Positions 24,176 to 36,360 of a DNA stretch of 64,000 bases are shown here, piece after piece (positions within the stretch are counted from its first letter, which is position 1; each line of letters opens with the position of its first letter). The stretch is from Cacajao melanocephalus (taxonomy: Eukaryota > Chordata > Mammalia > Primates > Pitheciidae). Location of the stretch: contig CAUYLG010048290.1 in assembly GCA_963573385.1 (NCBI GenBank), forward strand, positions 28,495-92,494, given 5' to 3'. The notes beneath the pieces are model-generated. The model ran no database searches. It was not told the origin of the DNA and saw only the letters and a program-made list of their open reading frames with translations. The position numbers were made by a program, and so were the translations under genes.

Positions 24176-27116
24176 AAGAAAGTAGTGAGGAGAAAAGGAA
24201 ATAACTGTTGAGCCATACTGGGGATATTTGATATGGTCTATCTAGAGAAGGAAGAGGATAGTATTGACTATAGACTGTTGCCTCAGATGACATATAAAAC
24301 ACTTATATATTTTTAAAATATGAGTTCATTTATTTACCTATTTATCTATAAAATGCTAAGATTTCAAAATAATCACTGTGCTAGCTAGAATAATAATGGA
24401 GGAAAAACTGCCGATTCAAGTTCGTATTTATTTATTTTGATGTCTCAGTACCAAATCTTAAAATACTGAAAAAATGTTGACATCTAATAATCTCTAATTA
24501 TATTTCTCTTCTTTTGAATCCTTAATCTCTATCACATAGAATAACATCTTGACTTTCATAGACAATTGAATAAATGAACAAATTAATATGATTCAACTAT
24601 CTCTACATTTTAAAGATCATAATTATAAGAAGCTAGATTACTTTAGATTAAAGAAGACTCTAGTTCACAGATTAAGCCTATCACAATAGGTCATAGTGCT
24701 CATTTTTTGACGGATATATCACTGAGTTTTTTTTTCCTTGATCTTTTTATCTCTAATTTTGAGTTAACTTTATTTTTTATTTTTCTTTTTCTTGGTCAAA
24801 GCATTTATTTTTTCTACTTGTATCTTATACAAGTAGTAAAAACACTGAGTTTGTACCTTATTCTCTTCCCTCATAAACTACATTGAGATTTGGAGGTACT
24901 CCTCACAGTACAATCTAAGAATGAGTGGTTTCTACAGGGAAAATATGGCAATAAATGAGTAACATATTTGGATGCCATCATCCCTCACTGTTTAGACAAA
25001 CATTATCCTTAACCCCAATATTTATACCCCATATATATATATATATATATATCAAATGTTTACCCTGAACATTACCTACTCTAGCTCCTCTTCCAGTCCT
25101 ATTGTTGCTGAATTTAATGTGGTGACTATCACTCTTGATTCAGATCTAAGTCAATATAACCATTCTCCTTTCTTACTGTCAAGAGTGGAGTATTTTAGAC
25201 TTAACAGCCGTAACTTTTTCCCTAACCTAAGATGTTTTATCTACTTTTGGCTCACTTTTTTTTCGTATTAACAATATCTATATATTTCCCTGGTTTCTAA
25301 CTGCTCTTAACTTCTTTGGCGAATTCTTTCTTTAAACCCTGTGACCTGGCTATCCCCTGGCCCAAATTCCTCATAATATTAATTTATATATTTGTGTTGA
25401 GCCAAAACTATTAAGTAGCATTGACATAACAAATCATGGAACTTTTATTTCCATACCTGCCTTATGTTAAAATTAGAGAGAAATTCATGACGATCTGAAA
25501 AAAGAAACTAGCTTGCCACTCAGACAGTGATGAGGATGTGGTAATTTTAGTTTGAGTCACTCAAAGCAGACATACAAATTTATAAACTCATTGGGCCCTG
25601 GGTTTAATAGGTTTAAGGAAACTGACTCATCAACCAGACATACAATATGTGAATATACAAACTGGAAGGGGGATTATTAAGTTAGAGTGAGAAATATAAC
25701 TGAAAGGTAAATTAGGCAATTTGTGTCTCTATTCATCTCGTTCTCTTTATGAGTAAGTAAAAAGTTACCAAGACCTGTTTGATTACTGTAGAATCATAAC
25801 AAGGGAAACAAATTAGAAAATATTTTTCCCCAGATTTAAAAAAATTGCACACATTTAATGTGCATATCTCAACGAGCTTGAACATATACAAATACTCATG
25901 ATCCCATCACCAACCACAACCAAGGTTGTGTATAATCTTAATAGCAATTACCCTCAAGTCACCATAGTCTGATGTATATGGATCTGTTTAATAGAGATAT
26001 ACAAAATAAAATTTTTTGTCAACTGAGTGGTCTCTCCCTCTAATAGTAACAGAGATATACTGATTGAGGCTCTCTAGACTATACAAGCATCCCAGCCATC
26101 AACAAAACTTCCTCACTTCAAATAAATTTTATTAATTAAATTTTATCTTTTAATCAATTATTTTTATTTTCCTTTTTAATTTTTCTTATTTTTTCCTTCT
26201 CAAGACTTCACTTAAGTCATTATGACTGCATAGAGGGCTTTCTCTATTCTACTCAACCACATATTTTGGGACTAATTCAGTAACTGAATTTTCACCTCAA
26301 TTGTGTAAAAAAAAAATCACTATTTTACCTTTCAAAATAAAATGTTTATGGAATATGATTCATAACAATTTTACAATTATTTAAATATTTATGGCTTTTT
26401 AACTATCATAATAATTGGAAATATTTAGGTCTGACCTACCTTTGATTTCAGAACTGAATAAAAATAAATTTAAATCAGGTCAGCCTATTTATGGTGAGCT
26501 ATTTAAATATAAATTAGAACTCACTACTCTACTTCTCACTCTCAGAAAATTACCAAGAAACAAAAATTCTAATTCACAAATACACCACAATATTAAATCT
26601 ATCATATTCTTTGAAAATTGATATATTTCAATATAGGAGTATAGGTCACTTGTTCATCTGTCTACACAACTTTACACATGCAGCTAACAAAGGTAAACCC
26701 ATATTTTGATGATGAGCATACAGCATTAATAAAATATACTTCAGGGAATACACATTTTCTATAGAAATTTTATGATAGATGTAACTCAACTTTAGTATTT
26801 CACTTTATTGAAAATAATCTGTATGCTAGGGAAAATCAGATTGACAATTGGCTATAGGCTACATGCTTTGTGACAAGATAACTTTAACAAAAGACAATCT
26901 CTAGCCTTGAGGTGTAAAAGCCTCCAAATACTGAGAATACCTTTGTTGATAATAATGTTATTAAAAATCCTGAAGCAGGGGTGAATGGGAAAGATGGCAG
27001 GAGGTATATTCTTCAAGTATACATTTACTTTTAACTGAAATTTTAAAGATTTTGTTATAGAAACATTTGTTTTGTAAGTAAAGATTTTGTTAGGTAAAAT
27101 GCATAATACATATGTT
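24176..27116. other. Unannotated AT-rich DNA
   Basis: Nearly 3 kb without a nameable gene or repeat except the (AT)n tract at 25029-25053. Confidence 0.55.
25029..25053. repeat. (AT)n microsatellite
   Basis: About 11-12 AT dinucleotides. Confidence 0.95.
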
Positions 27117-27118
27117 AA

Positions 27119-27167
<49 letters not shown>

Positions 27168-27210
27168 TTTCAAAGCAAAAGGAACAGAGAGAGAGAGAGA
27201 GAGACAGAGA
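27117..27210. repeat. Compound microsatellite (TG)n(TA)n ... (GA)n
   Basis: A TG run passes directly into a TA run (to about 27161); after 25 bp an AG/GA run follows (27186-27210). An apparent 74-codon open frame over it is a repeat artefact. Confidence 0.95.
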
Positions 27211-27537
27211 GAAAAAGAGACATTGTTATTTCTGATTATATTTATTTATGGATGGTAAGCAGGAAATTGGAAATTATGGAAGCTCCATTGAGCTTAATTG
27301 TACTTAACTGATCTACTCTGTTTAACTGACACTCTTGCAAGACCCAGATAATGTATGATCATGAATGGAGAAGGGTCATTAATCCAAAGAATGCTGAATT
27401 TAAATGGGAATTATAGAGGTCTAACTCCTTTCCAAAATGGAAAAACATTCTATGACATCCAAAAACAACTTCAGCTCTTCTTCATGATATTAACTGGAAA
27501 AAGCAAATTTGATAGATTTGATAGATAAAGAGATAAC
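27211..27537. other. Unannotated DNA
   Basis: I recognise nothing here. Confidence 0.45.
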
Positions 27538-27573
27538 ATACATACATACATACATACATACATACATACATAG
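27538..27573. repeat. (CATA)n tetranucleotide microsatellite
   Basis: About nine consecutive CATA units. Confidence 0.95.
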
Positions 27574-29479
27574 AGTTCCTGAAATTAAGTTAGAGGTTTT
27601 CAGGCTTAACTTTTCATCATGATGACGAGAAAGAAGAAGAGGAGAATCAATGTGCTTTTTTGGTTACAATTCAATGTTTCTAATTCTAAATTTTTATATT
27701 TAATACAGATAGAAAATTTCATTTTTCAAATTCATACACATGAATTCTGTTTCTTTCTTCTGGAACAACTGTGAATTAAATAAAAGCCACCTACAAAATG
27801 TAATTTCTGATAATAGTAAAACCTACTAAATGTACTTCTCCTTTTCTTTCTTTTATATTAAATTGTTTTTGTTAATTTCCAGCAAACTTGAACAATATTT
27901 CTCGCAAATAGGCAATGTGATGGCAATTTGGCAACCTCTTTACAAAGCTCACAATGGAGATTTATCTGTTTTAGACTCTGAGTAGATCTGAGATTTTTAT
28001 TGATTCGTTCCTCTCTGGAACAAAAGGTAATTTTTTTTTTTCTTTTGTGTCTATCAAATAAAAATAAACAATACTGGCAACAACAGCTACAATTGCAATA
28101 ATCAAAAACACATGTCATTTCAAAGATTAATTACTTTTACTTACAACAGACATTTGTTACAGTCATAATATCATGCTGCTACTGGGTTTGCAGGGGGAAA
28201 ACCTGGGTTTTCATCAATGCTGCCACAAAAGGCCGCCAGAGTGCAGACCAGAAAGAAAAGTCAGAAATCAGTTATTTTGCAATAAGGGGACACAAAGACT
28301 TGTGATCCCTGAATTGATCATTATGAAAACTTGGTTGTTGTTTGGCTCATAGTTTTGCCACTTTCTCCTTTTCAGACTAAGCATATACTATAATGTTCCA
28401 CTAAATTCTCTCAAGAGTGAGGGAGTGGTAAAATCAGTTAAAGGCTTAGTTTCAAGCATGAAGGAATATCTAGCACTTACTGTAGTCTTTACAATATATA
28501 TGGGCATCATTAAAATCAGGAACTAGGCAGTTATATATACTGAAAAATATCAGTCAGGGGAATTGTTCTTGAAACATAGTCCCTGGGCAACTTTTATCAG
28601 AGTTACGTGGTATCCTTCTTCCATTGAAAGATTCATGATCCTATGACTTCAAATATTTCTAGTAAAGCTCAGTAATTTGCATTGGCAAAAGGGAATTTAT
28701 ATTCATCAAATTGTTTTTACTGAATTATGAGAAACATTACATGTTTTTGCTCATTGTATTTTACTTTCAACTCAAATGACTCTGAAATAATTCCATATTC
28801 AGAAATGTGGTCTTTACACTATTGGGAGATTCTCTCTCTTAATTGGGAAAAGCTCAAGAGAGAAATGCTGCCAGAAGGGACTTGAATAGCCCATGCCTTA
28901 TTTTATCATATGTGCCTATACACAGATGCAGATAATGGCTAAATGATACTAGAGAAAAATCACTGTGTGCAAGCATTGACACTGAAATATCTTTTTACTC
29001 ATGAATGATGGGGCAAAGAAAAACATAATTCATAGACCAACAGAAAGGCTATAGAAATTACTGAATTATAATTTGGAGCTTCTTTAGATACTTCTAATGC
29101 ATGAGACTGCTCATCAGAAATGTGAAAAATAACATTATTTTAAATAAGCCTATAAACCTCTATACCGTATGTAACCATTTTGTAAAGTTATTGTCTGAAT
29201 CATCAAAATAATTTTTGATAAGCTTCATGAATAAATACTTTCATATTCTAGAAATATTTGGAAAGATAAGTTTATGCAAGCAATTTTAAATAAATCAGGT
29301 TTTGACCAAATAACTGGAAAAAAAACTGGTAACAAAATATTGAATTTAATATTTACTATTGAATGATACAGTTTTAAAGACACATACACACATACATATA
29401 TATATCGGTGTCAATAAAATGGTAATTCATTTCCTTTTTATGAAAAATATGAATTGCATTCCATCACTTATTAACATTC
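27574..29479. other. Unannotated DNA
   Basis: No gene or nameable repeat. A poly(T) run lies at 28028-28040 and a (CA/TA)-rich tract at 29383-29405. Confidence 0.5.
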
Positions 29480-29680
29480 TATTGCTTTGAAGCAAACACA
29501 TGGTGGTTAAGGATGTAGGCTTGCCTGCTGTACCTGTCAGTTATTAGCTTACTTAGTCTTTGCATGCCTCAGTTTCCACATCGTTACAACGTTATAAATG
29601 ACAGTACCTATTTCAGGTGTCAATTAAATGAATTACTATGTTTTAAATGGTTGGAGCAGTGCTTCGCACATAGCAGATTT
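29480..29680 (+). mobile_element. MIR SINE
   Basis: Collinear with MIR: gcatgcctcagtttccacat, acagtacctatttcaggtgt, tcaattaaatgaatta and gcagtgcttcgcacatagca. This is one of the clearest MIR copies in the window. Confidence 0.78.
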
Positions 29681-30230
29681 TATGTCACTTTTCATCTTTA
29701 TATTTTGAAATCTTTTGTGAATATAGTCTATATTTTTGCAAACAATAAATATAAAAGTTATGAAAATGATATATTCATAACACCAAAAAAATAAATGAAT
29801 GTAGAAATAACTTGCTTTATTACATTTTGCTTTATTGTACTTTATAGACATGGTGTTTTTTACAAATTGAAGGTTTGTGGCAACCCGGCACTGGGTCAAG
29901 TTTATCAGTGCCTTTTTGTTTTTTTAACAGCATGTACTCACTTTATGTCTCGGTGTCACATTTTGGTAGTTCTTATAATATTTCAGACTTCTTTATTAAT
30001 ATTATATCTATTTTAGTCATCTGAGATCAGTGATCTGTGATGTCACTATTGGGATTGTTTTGGGGTGCCACAAACTATGCACTTTGGAGATGGCGAACTT
30101 AATTGATAAATGTTTATGTGACCTGACTGCTCCACCAACTAGTCATTCCTCTGTCTCTCTTCCTCTCCTCAAGCCTCTCTATTACCTGAGACACAATAAT
30201 ATTGATACTAGGTCAATTAATAACCCTACA

Positions 30231-32336
30231 ATGGCCTCTAAGTTTTCAAGTGACAGAAAGTGTTACATCTTGCATGTTAAATCAAAAGCTATAAATGGTC
30301 TGGGTGTGGTGGCTTATGATGAATTCCATCATATTAAAAGGCTGAAGAAGCAAGATTGCTTGAACCGAGGAGTTCAAGACCAGACTAGGCAAGATAGTTG
30401 AGATCCCATGTCTACAAAAAAATAAACAAAATTAAATGGATGTGGTGGCACATGCCTATGGTCCCAGCTACTCAGGAAACTGAGTTGGGAGGATGGTGTG
30501 CTCCCAGGAGGTCAGGGCTACAGTGAGCCCTGTTCATGCCATTGTACTCCAGCTTGATCGACAGAGCAAAACGCTGTCTAAAAATTTAAGTTAAAATTCC
30601 AAAAGTTAGAAATGGTTAAACTTATTGAAGAAGAGTTGGAATACCAGGACAGGGTTTTGACAGGTCTTCCTCAGTCTTCTTTCAGGTTTCAGCCTGAAAG
30701 CTAGGCCTCTTGTTTCAGGCAGCAAAGTTGTAAATGCAAAGGAAAAAAATATCAAAGGAAATTAAAAGTTAACTCCAATGAACACACAAGTAATAAAAGA
30801 GTAAAACAGCTTTATTGCTGATGTGGGGGAAAATCTGAATAGTCTGGAGAGAAGATCAAATCAGCCACAACATTCTGTAGACCAAATCCTGATCCAGAAG
30901 AAGGCTCTAACTCTCTTCAATTCAATAAGTCTGAAAGAGGTGAGCAATCTGCAGAAGAAAAGTTTGAATCTAGCAGAGGTTGGTTCATGAGAGTTAAAGA
31001 AAGAGGTATTTCCATAACATAAAAAAGTAACTGAAGCTTCAACAAGTTATCCTTAAGATCTAGCTAAGATAATTAACGAAGGTAGCTACAGTATACAAAA
31101 GATTTCCACTGTAGGCTAAAAAGCCTTATATTGAAAGAATATGCTATCAAAGACTTTCACAGAAGTCAATGCCTGATCTTATAGCTTCAAGGGGCAGACT
31201 GCTTCTCTTGGTAGGGTCCAATGCATGTGCTGACATTAAGTACAGCCAATGCTCATTTATCGGTTTGCCAATCCTAGGGCCCTTAAGAATTATGCTAAAT
31301 TGACTCTGTCTGCCCTCTATAACTGAAACAACAATGCCTGAATGATAGCACATCTATTTATAGCATTGTTTACTGATTATTTTAAACCCATTGTTGAGAC
31401 CTATTGCTCATAAGATTTTTGTGAAAATATCTCTGCTCATTGCAATGTACTTGGCCACCCAAGAGCTCTGATAATTATAGATAAATAGATGATAGATGGA
31501 TAGATAGATTACATTGTATACCTAAACAAGAAGAATAATGTTTTCATGCGTGCTAATACAAAATCTATTCTGCAGCTCATGAACAAGGAGCAATTTTGAC
31601 TTTGAAGTTTTATTATTTAAGAAATAGATTCTGCCATAGATAGTGATTTATCTGATAAATTTGAGCAAAGTAAGTTGAAAACTTTCTTGAAAGGGTTCAC
31701 CATTCTAGATGTCACTAAGAACATCTGTGACTCATGAGAATAGGTCAAAACAAAATATCCACATTAACAGTTTAGAAGAAGTTGATTCTAACCCTCTTGG
31801 ATGACTTTGAGGGATTCATGATTTCCATGGAGGAAGTGACCGCAGATGTGGTGGAAATAGAAAGAAAATCAGAATTAGAAATGGAGCTGAAGATGTGACT
31901 GCACTGCTGAATCTCCTGATAAAACGTGAATGGAAACAACTTGCTTTGTATAGAGGAGCAACAAAAGTGATTTCTTGAGATAAAAGCTACTGCTGGTGAA
32001 TATGCTGTGAAAGATGTAGAATAACAACAATGGGTTTAGAATATTACATAAACTTAGCTGATAAGGCAGTGGCAGAGTTTGAAAAAATCAAAGGAAGAAG
32101 TTCTACTGTGAGTAAAATGCTACCAAACAATGTTGCCTGCTACATAGGACTCTTTCGTGAAAGGAAAAGTCAATAGATGTGGAAAACTCCATGCTTCTCT
32201 TATTTTAGGAAATTGCCACAGCCACTCAACCCTTTCAGTAACCATCAGTATAATCAGTCAGTAGCCATCAACATTGAGGGAAGACCCTCCAGTGGCAAAA
32301 AGATGAAAACTCCTTAAAGACTTAGATGATTGTTAG
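30231..32336 (+). pseudogene. Tigger1 transposase, inactivated
   Basis: The reading frame begins at ATG 30231 (MASKFSSDRK) and the ancestral stop corresponds to TAG at 32334-32336. The family is pogo-like: an N-terminal CENP-B-type helix-turn-helix and a DDE/DDD catalytic core, acting by cut-and-paste in the nucleus. Here an Alu splits the N-terminal DNA-binding part at 30297-30599. At 31111-31119 the first catalytic block reads gtaggctaa, giving Gly and a stop where Asp-Glu is expected. The second aspartate block (near 31433-31465) is also altered, and several indels shift the frame. Host genes such as CENPB, JRK and the TIGD family derive from this superfamily, but this copy shows no sign of domestication. 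Confidence 0.88.
30297..30599 (+). mobile_element. Alu SINE inserted in Tigger1
   Basis: An Alu from gtctgggtgtggtggct to the A-poor tail aaaaatttaagttaaaatt. The flanks caaaagctataaatgg (30283-30298) and caaaagttagaaatgg (30600-30615) are a target duplication of about 16 bp with two differences. Divergence suggests an old (AluJ-like) copy. Confidence 0.9.
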
Positions 32337-32548
32337 CATTTCCCAGCAATAAAATATTTTTAAATTAAGGAATATACTTTGCTTTTTAGATATAATAAGA
32401 ATGCAAAATTAATAGACTATAATATAATGTAAAGATAACTTTTATATTCACTGGGAAAACAACACATTTGTGTGATTCATTTTATTGAAATAATTGCTTA
32501 ATTGCAGTGGTCTGGAACTAACCCTACAATATCTCTGAACTACTCCTG

Positions 32549-35500
32549 TAAATGTGTTACAAGTGGATTTGTTTCATCCTGTATTCTTTCTTAGTAATTG
32601 TACAAATCTTTTAATGTAATGTCTAATGAATGAAAGAAATGTGAAAACATTTTCTCCATATGGTATTGCTACAGAGCAACTTCTAGGAAGAGATTTGTTC
32701 AGTAATAGCACAGATGTTCCAATCTCTGTTTTCATGAGATGCCAAGATATGTCTGCTGGGAATGAAACCGGGTGTAATTTGTGTAAATCATTGTATGTTA
32801 AGTGCATTATGTATTAAGTGTTTGTCTATTAGTGCTAGAAAAATAATGTCTTTTAAACTTCTGCATCCTGTTGTCTGCCCCATAGCAAGAAAACTCGATT
32901 ACCCTAATAAAAGACTGATGAGGAACTTAAATTCTGTGCCGCACTTCAACAAGACGTTTTGCAAGATAAATGTTATGTGGCATTTAGTTTTCCCTTAGAA
33001 GCAGAGAATTTGACTGTTTATTTTCCTATTAAAGAATGCATTATATATACTGCTCTTGCAGCTTAAAGCAACCACATTATCTGCTATGCTTGCCACATAG
33101 GCATTTACATTGTGATATTAGGCTATCAACTTAAATTAAATATTAAAATATTCACACTAATGGTACAATCAAACCTAAGCTCCTCCATGAATTACTATAT
33201 CTTTAAGTCCTTAGCAACACATATATTGTAATAGAGCATCGTGAATGCTAGACATACTTGATCTTTAGGGTAAACTAGCATGTTCACCATCTATATTCTT
33301 AACACTCTTATGCCTGCTCAATTATTGAATTACATCACTAATTACAACAAAATGCTCTCTTGGTGTTTTGAGATTATTACTAAAACGATTCTAATATAAC
33401 TGCTCACCTTGTCATTCCAGTAGCTATATGAAAATATACTTTTTATATAACATGTCCTGCAGCTACTACTCCAGAGATGTCCCATGCTGCTGTAAAATTA
33501 TGCATTTGTTGCCTTATTTGTTTTCTGTTTGGGTGCATTTCAAGTTTCTAGACTAAACTGGTCTGCCATTTATTACTAATTTAAAGAAATTTCATCTTTT
33601 AACCTGTGATTTTTAAAAATTTTAAACAACGTAGGATGCCTTTTTGGAAAAGTCTTTTTTTTTATATTTTGTTTGTTAGACCTAATTGTGACTTCATACA
33701 TCAGATATGTTTTTAAGTCATTTGATTTATTTATTAAGTTGTGATTAAATTCTACTTAACAAAATACATTTATACCCAGAGTGACCCAGGAAGATGTCAT
33801 ATCCTCACAAAAGGTGAAAACTATATTGTTTCTCTCTAATTTTTTTTAACTTTGAAGAACATGAAAACTTTCAATATTTTGAATGGACAAAATATATTTA
33901 ACAAGATTGCTATTAATATATATATTTTTTCTTTGATTTTCTTCCTCAACCATCCTCTGAGAGTGGGACCTAGATTTAAAACTGATGGATTCCTAAAAAC
34001 TTTGGAGACCATTTCAACTCCTCTCTGGGTATCTCCTCAGTCTTTTTTTGTCTAAATCAGCAGGTTGGTATTATCTTAACCTGTTCTTCAAATACAAGTA
34101 AAGAAGAGAAGTTAACTCTATTTTTGGCATCAAAGGGAAGTTGCTAAGTTATCACATGATAAAGGTGCTCTATTATTTGTTTTCAACTTATAAATAATCA
34201 TGATAATCCACACTCTTCCACTCACTTATTGAATTATGTATATTTAAATAATAATTTTATTATTAATTCACAATATGTTACTACTCGTTCTGGAAAGCTA
34301 ATATTTACTGTGTTTCATTTTTATGAAACCACATTTTGAAATACATATAGGAAGCTTGTTACTGACTACCTTAGATTATTCATTTTATTTATATGTCATT
34401 TTTTCTTATTTTCATAAGTTATACTCAAATGCTGGACAAAAAAATAGATAATTTATACAATGAGTATTTTTTAGATATTCTTTGATAATTTGAATTTTCA
34501 TTTTTAAGTAATATTGTCCAATGCTAAAGTAATTCTTTTACTCTGTATATGTCTATGTTCCTGCTTCTAAGTATGCACAAGTAAATTACGATGAACAAAG
34601 TTAGAGCTCATTTGTCTATTCAATGAGTAACACTGTTCTTAGATTAAATATTTCCCTGCGCAATGGCTAACATATATTGAGATGTGAACCAAAAAAAAAA
34701 AAAAAGAAATATTTCTAATCATGACATGTTACAAAAATTTCAGTGAAACACTATGTGATGAATATAAGATAATGACTAGTGATTAAAGTTACTACCTGTC
34801 TCAATTTAATCAAAAACAATGCTCAAGTCAGAAAATGAATATGGATTATATTATGTTGAAAATGCATCTATTTTTGTTATACTGGAGGCTCTCTGTGAAG
34901 TATACCTAATTCAGAGACAAGGCTTTTGGGAAACTTTGTTTTCTAGTATGATACCAGCCTCAAAATTTAAAATAAGCAATCAAACTAAAAGCACAAAGAA
35001 TTTTGCAATTAAAAATGCAATTTTTGAACAATCAATTAAACAATAAAAAAAGAACCAATAAGTTAGAAGCCCAAATATCACACATAAGAGATGAGGTATG
35101 AAATTTTTCAGAGATAAAAATTAATATTGGGATATAATATGTACAAAAGTTAGCCCTTTATGATGGAAAGTAAAACGTGATAGAGGAGCAGCTGGAGATG
35201 GAAAACAGCTAAAAAATATATATTGGAATGAAGTCAACTGAATAAAGGGAAAAATTTTAGTGACAAAATTATACCAGCAAAGCTAGTCACCACTAACCAT
35301 GGCAATAGTGGAGATTCGGGCATTTAACAAAATACAAAAAAGAAGAGGATTGCTGCAGAAAAGCAAGAGAGAAAATTTTCTAACCATGCAGTCTGGAGAT
35401 TCAACTCATAACATTCAAAATCATAGGACATCACTAATGTGCTTGAGTGTGACAGGATGGAAGGAGGATAAAAAGAACAAGTTAACAAATCCTGAAGCAG

Positions 35501-36003
35501 TATGTAATGTCTATTTTGTGTATCTGGAAATGGGAAGAGGCAATGATCACTTGTACTTTAGCCTTTTCATTAAAACCCTAAATATAGTCATGTGATTTAT
35601 TAAAGAAAAGTTTAGCCTAGGCTATAAGACAAGAGCTTTATAATGCTAGCAATTTACAATTAAAAACATTGTGACAAGAATAGGATCATTTTAGAGACCA
35701 CGGAATACCAATTTTGGGGCAGAAAACTAGTGACGTTGATAGCAAATAGGATCATCAGAACAAAACCAAGTAAGTATATGTTATTTCGTTTATATAAAAA
35801 ACTGCATTTGAATCATAACAGACTTTTAAAAATATGTTTTTATTCAGGAGTCATTTAATCCTTCCCTTCAGCTATACATTCATATTTAGAGGATACATGA
35901 AATGATGTCCTTAGATCTACCTCTACTTTATCTTATCTATTGTGGTCCTTTTTGGACATTAGACTTAAAGTATCACTATTAATAGCAGGAAAGAAAACAT
36001 ATA
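32549..36003. other. Unannotated DNA, largely non-repetitive
   Basis: About 3.5 kb without a nameable repeat, except poly(A) near 34690-34704. The part 32580-33110 is compositionally mixed and lacks transposon signatures. A 98-codon open frame (35299-35595) begins in accATGg context but has no recognisable domain or codon-use support, so it is not called as a gene. Confidence 0.5.
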
Positions 36004-36360
36004 ATGGAAATAGAATATTTCTCCCAAAAATACGTATGTTGAAATTCTGGCCCCCAACGCTACTGTATTAGCAGATGGAGCCTTTGGGAAATAATTAGGT
36101 CAGGAGGATGGAGTCTATATGAATTGGATTAGTGTCCCCTGTAAAAGAGCCACAAGGGAGCTTCCTTGCCCCTTCTGTCATGCGAGGACAGAAAACAGTT
36201 TTTTATAAACAAGGAAGCAGGCCCTCACCAGGCACTGAATCTGTCTGCACCTTGATCTAGGACCTTTCAGCCTTTAGAAAGGTGAGAAATAAATTCCTGT
36301 GGCTTATAAACCAACCAGTGATTGGTATTTTTGTTACAGCAGCCCAAAAGGACTAAGACA
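36004..36360 (+). mobile_element. MLT1-type MaLR LTR
   Basis: Collinear with MLT1A/B LTRs: acgtatgttgaaattctggc, agcctttgggaaataattag, gaagcaggccctcaccagg, gtgagaaataaattcctgtg (polyadenylation signal) and the terminus gcccaaaaggactaagaca at 36360. The start is approximate. No matching 5-bp flanks were seen. Confidence 0.88.

Larger units (their letters stand above)
29802..32548 (+). mobile_element. Tigger1 DNA transposon, nearly end to end
   Basis: Both terminal regions are present. The left end decays from the caggcatacctcg terminus, followed by ttttttacaaattgaaggtt at 29857. The right end at 32548 is the inverted counterpart (tctctgaactactcctg). TA follows the right end (32549-32550), consistent with Tc1/mariner-pogo insertion into TA; the left flank is degraded. 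The internal order matches the autonomous Tigger1 of about 2.4 kb, with the extra length explained by an Alu at 30297-30599. The transposase gene inside is dead. Confidence 0.92.

Noticed and set aside
27538..27573. Tandem CATA units as a CRISPR-like array
   Set aside because: The units are contiguous 4-bp repeats without spacers, in a primate genome.
30030..30401. 123-codon open frame as a novel gene
   Set aside because: It covers Tigger1 5' UTR, the start of the transposase and part of an Alu.
31147..31353. 68-codon minus-strand open frame
   Set aside because: It is antisense to the Tigger1 transposase.
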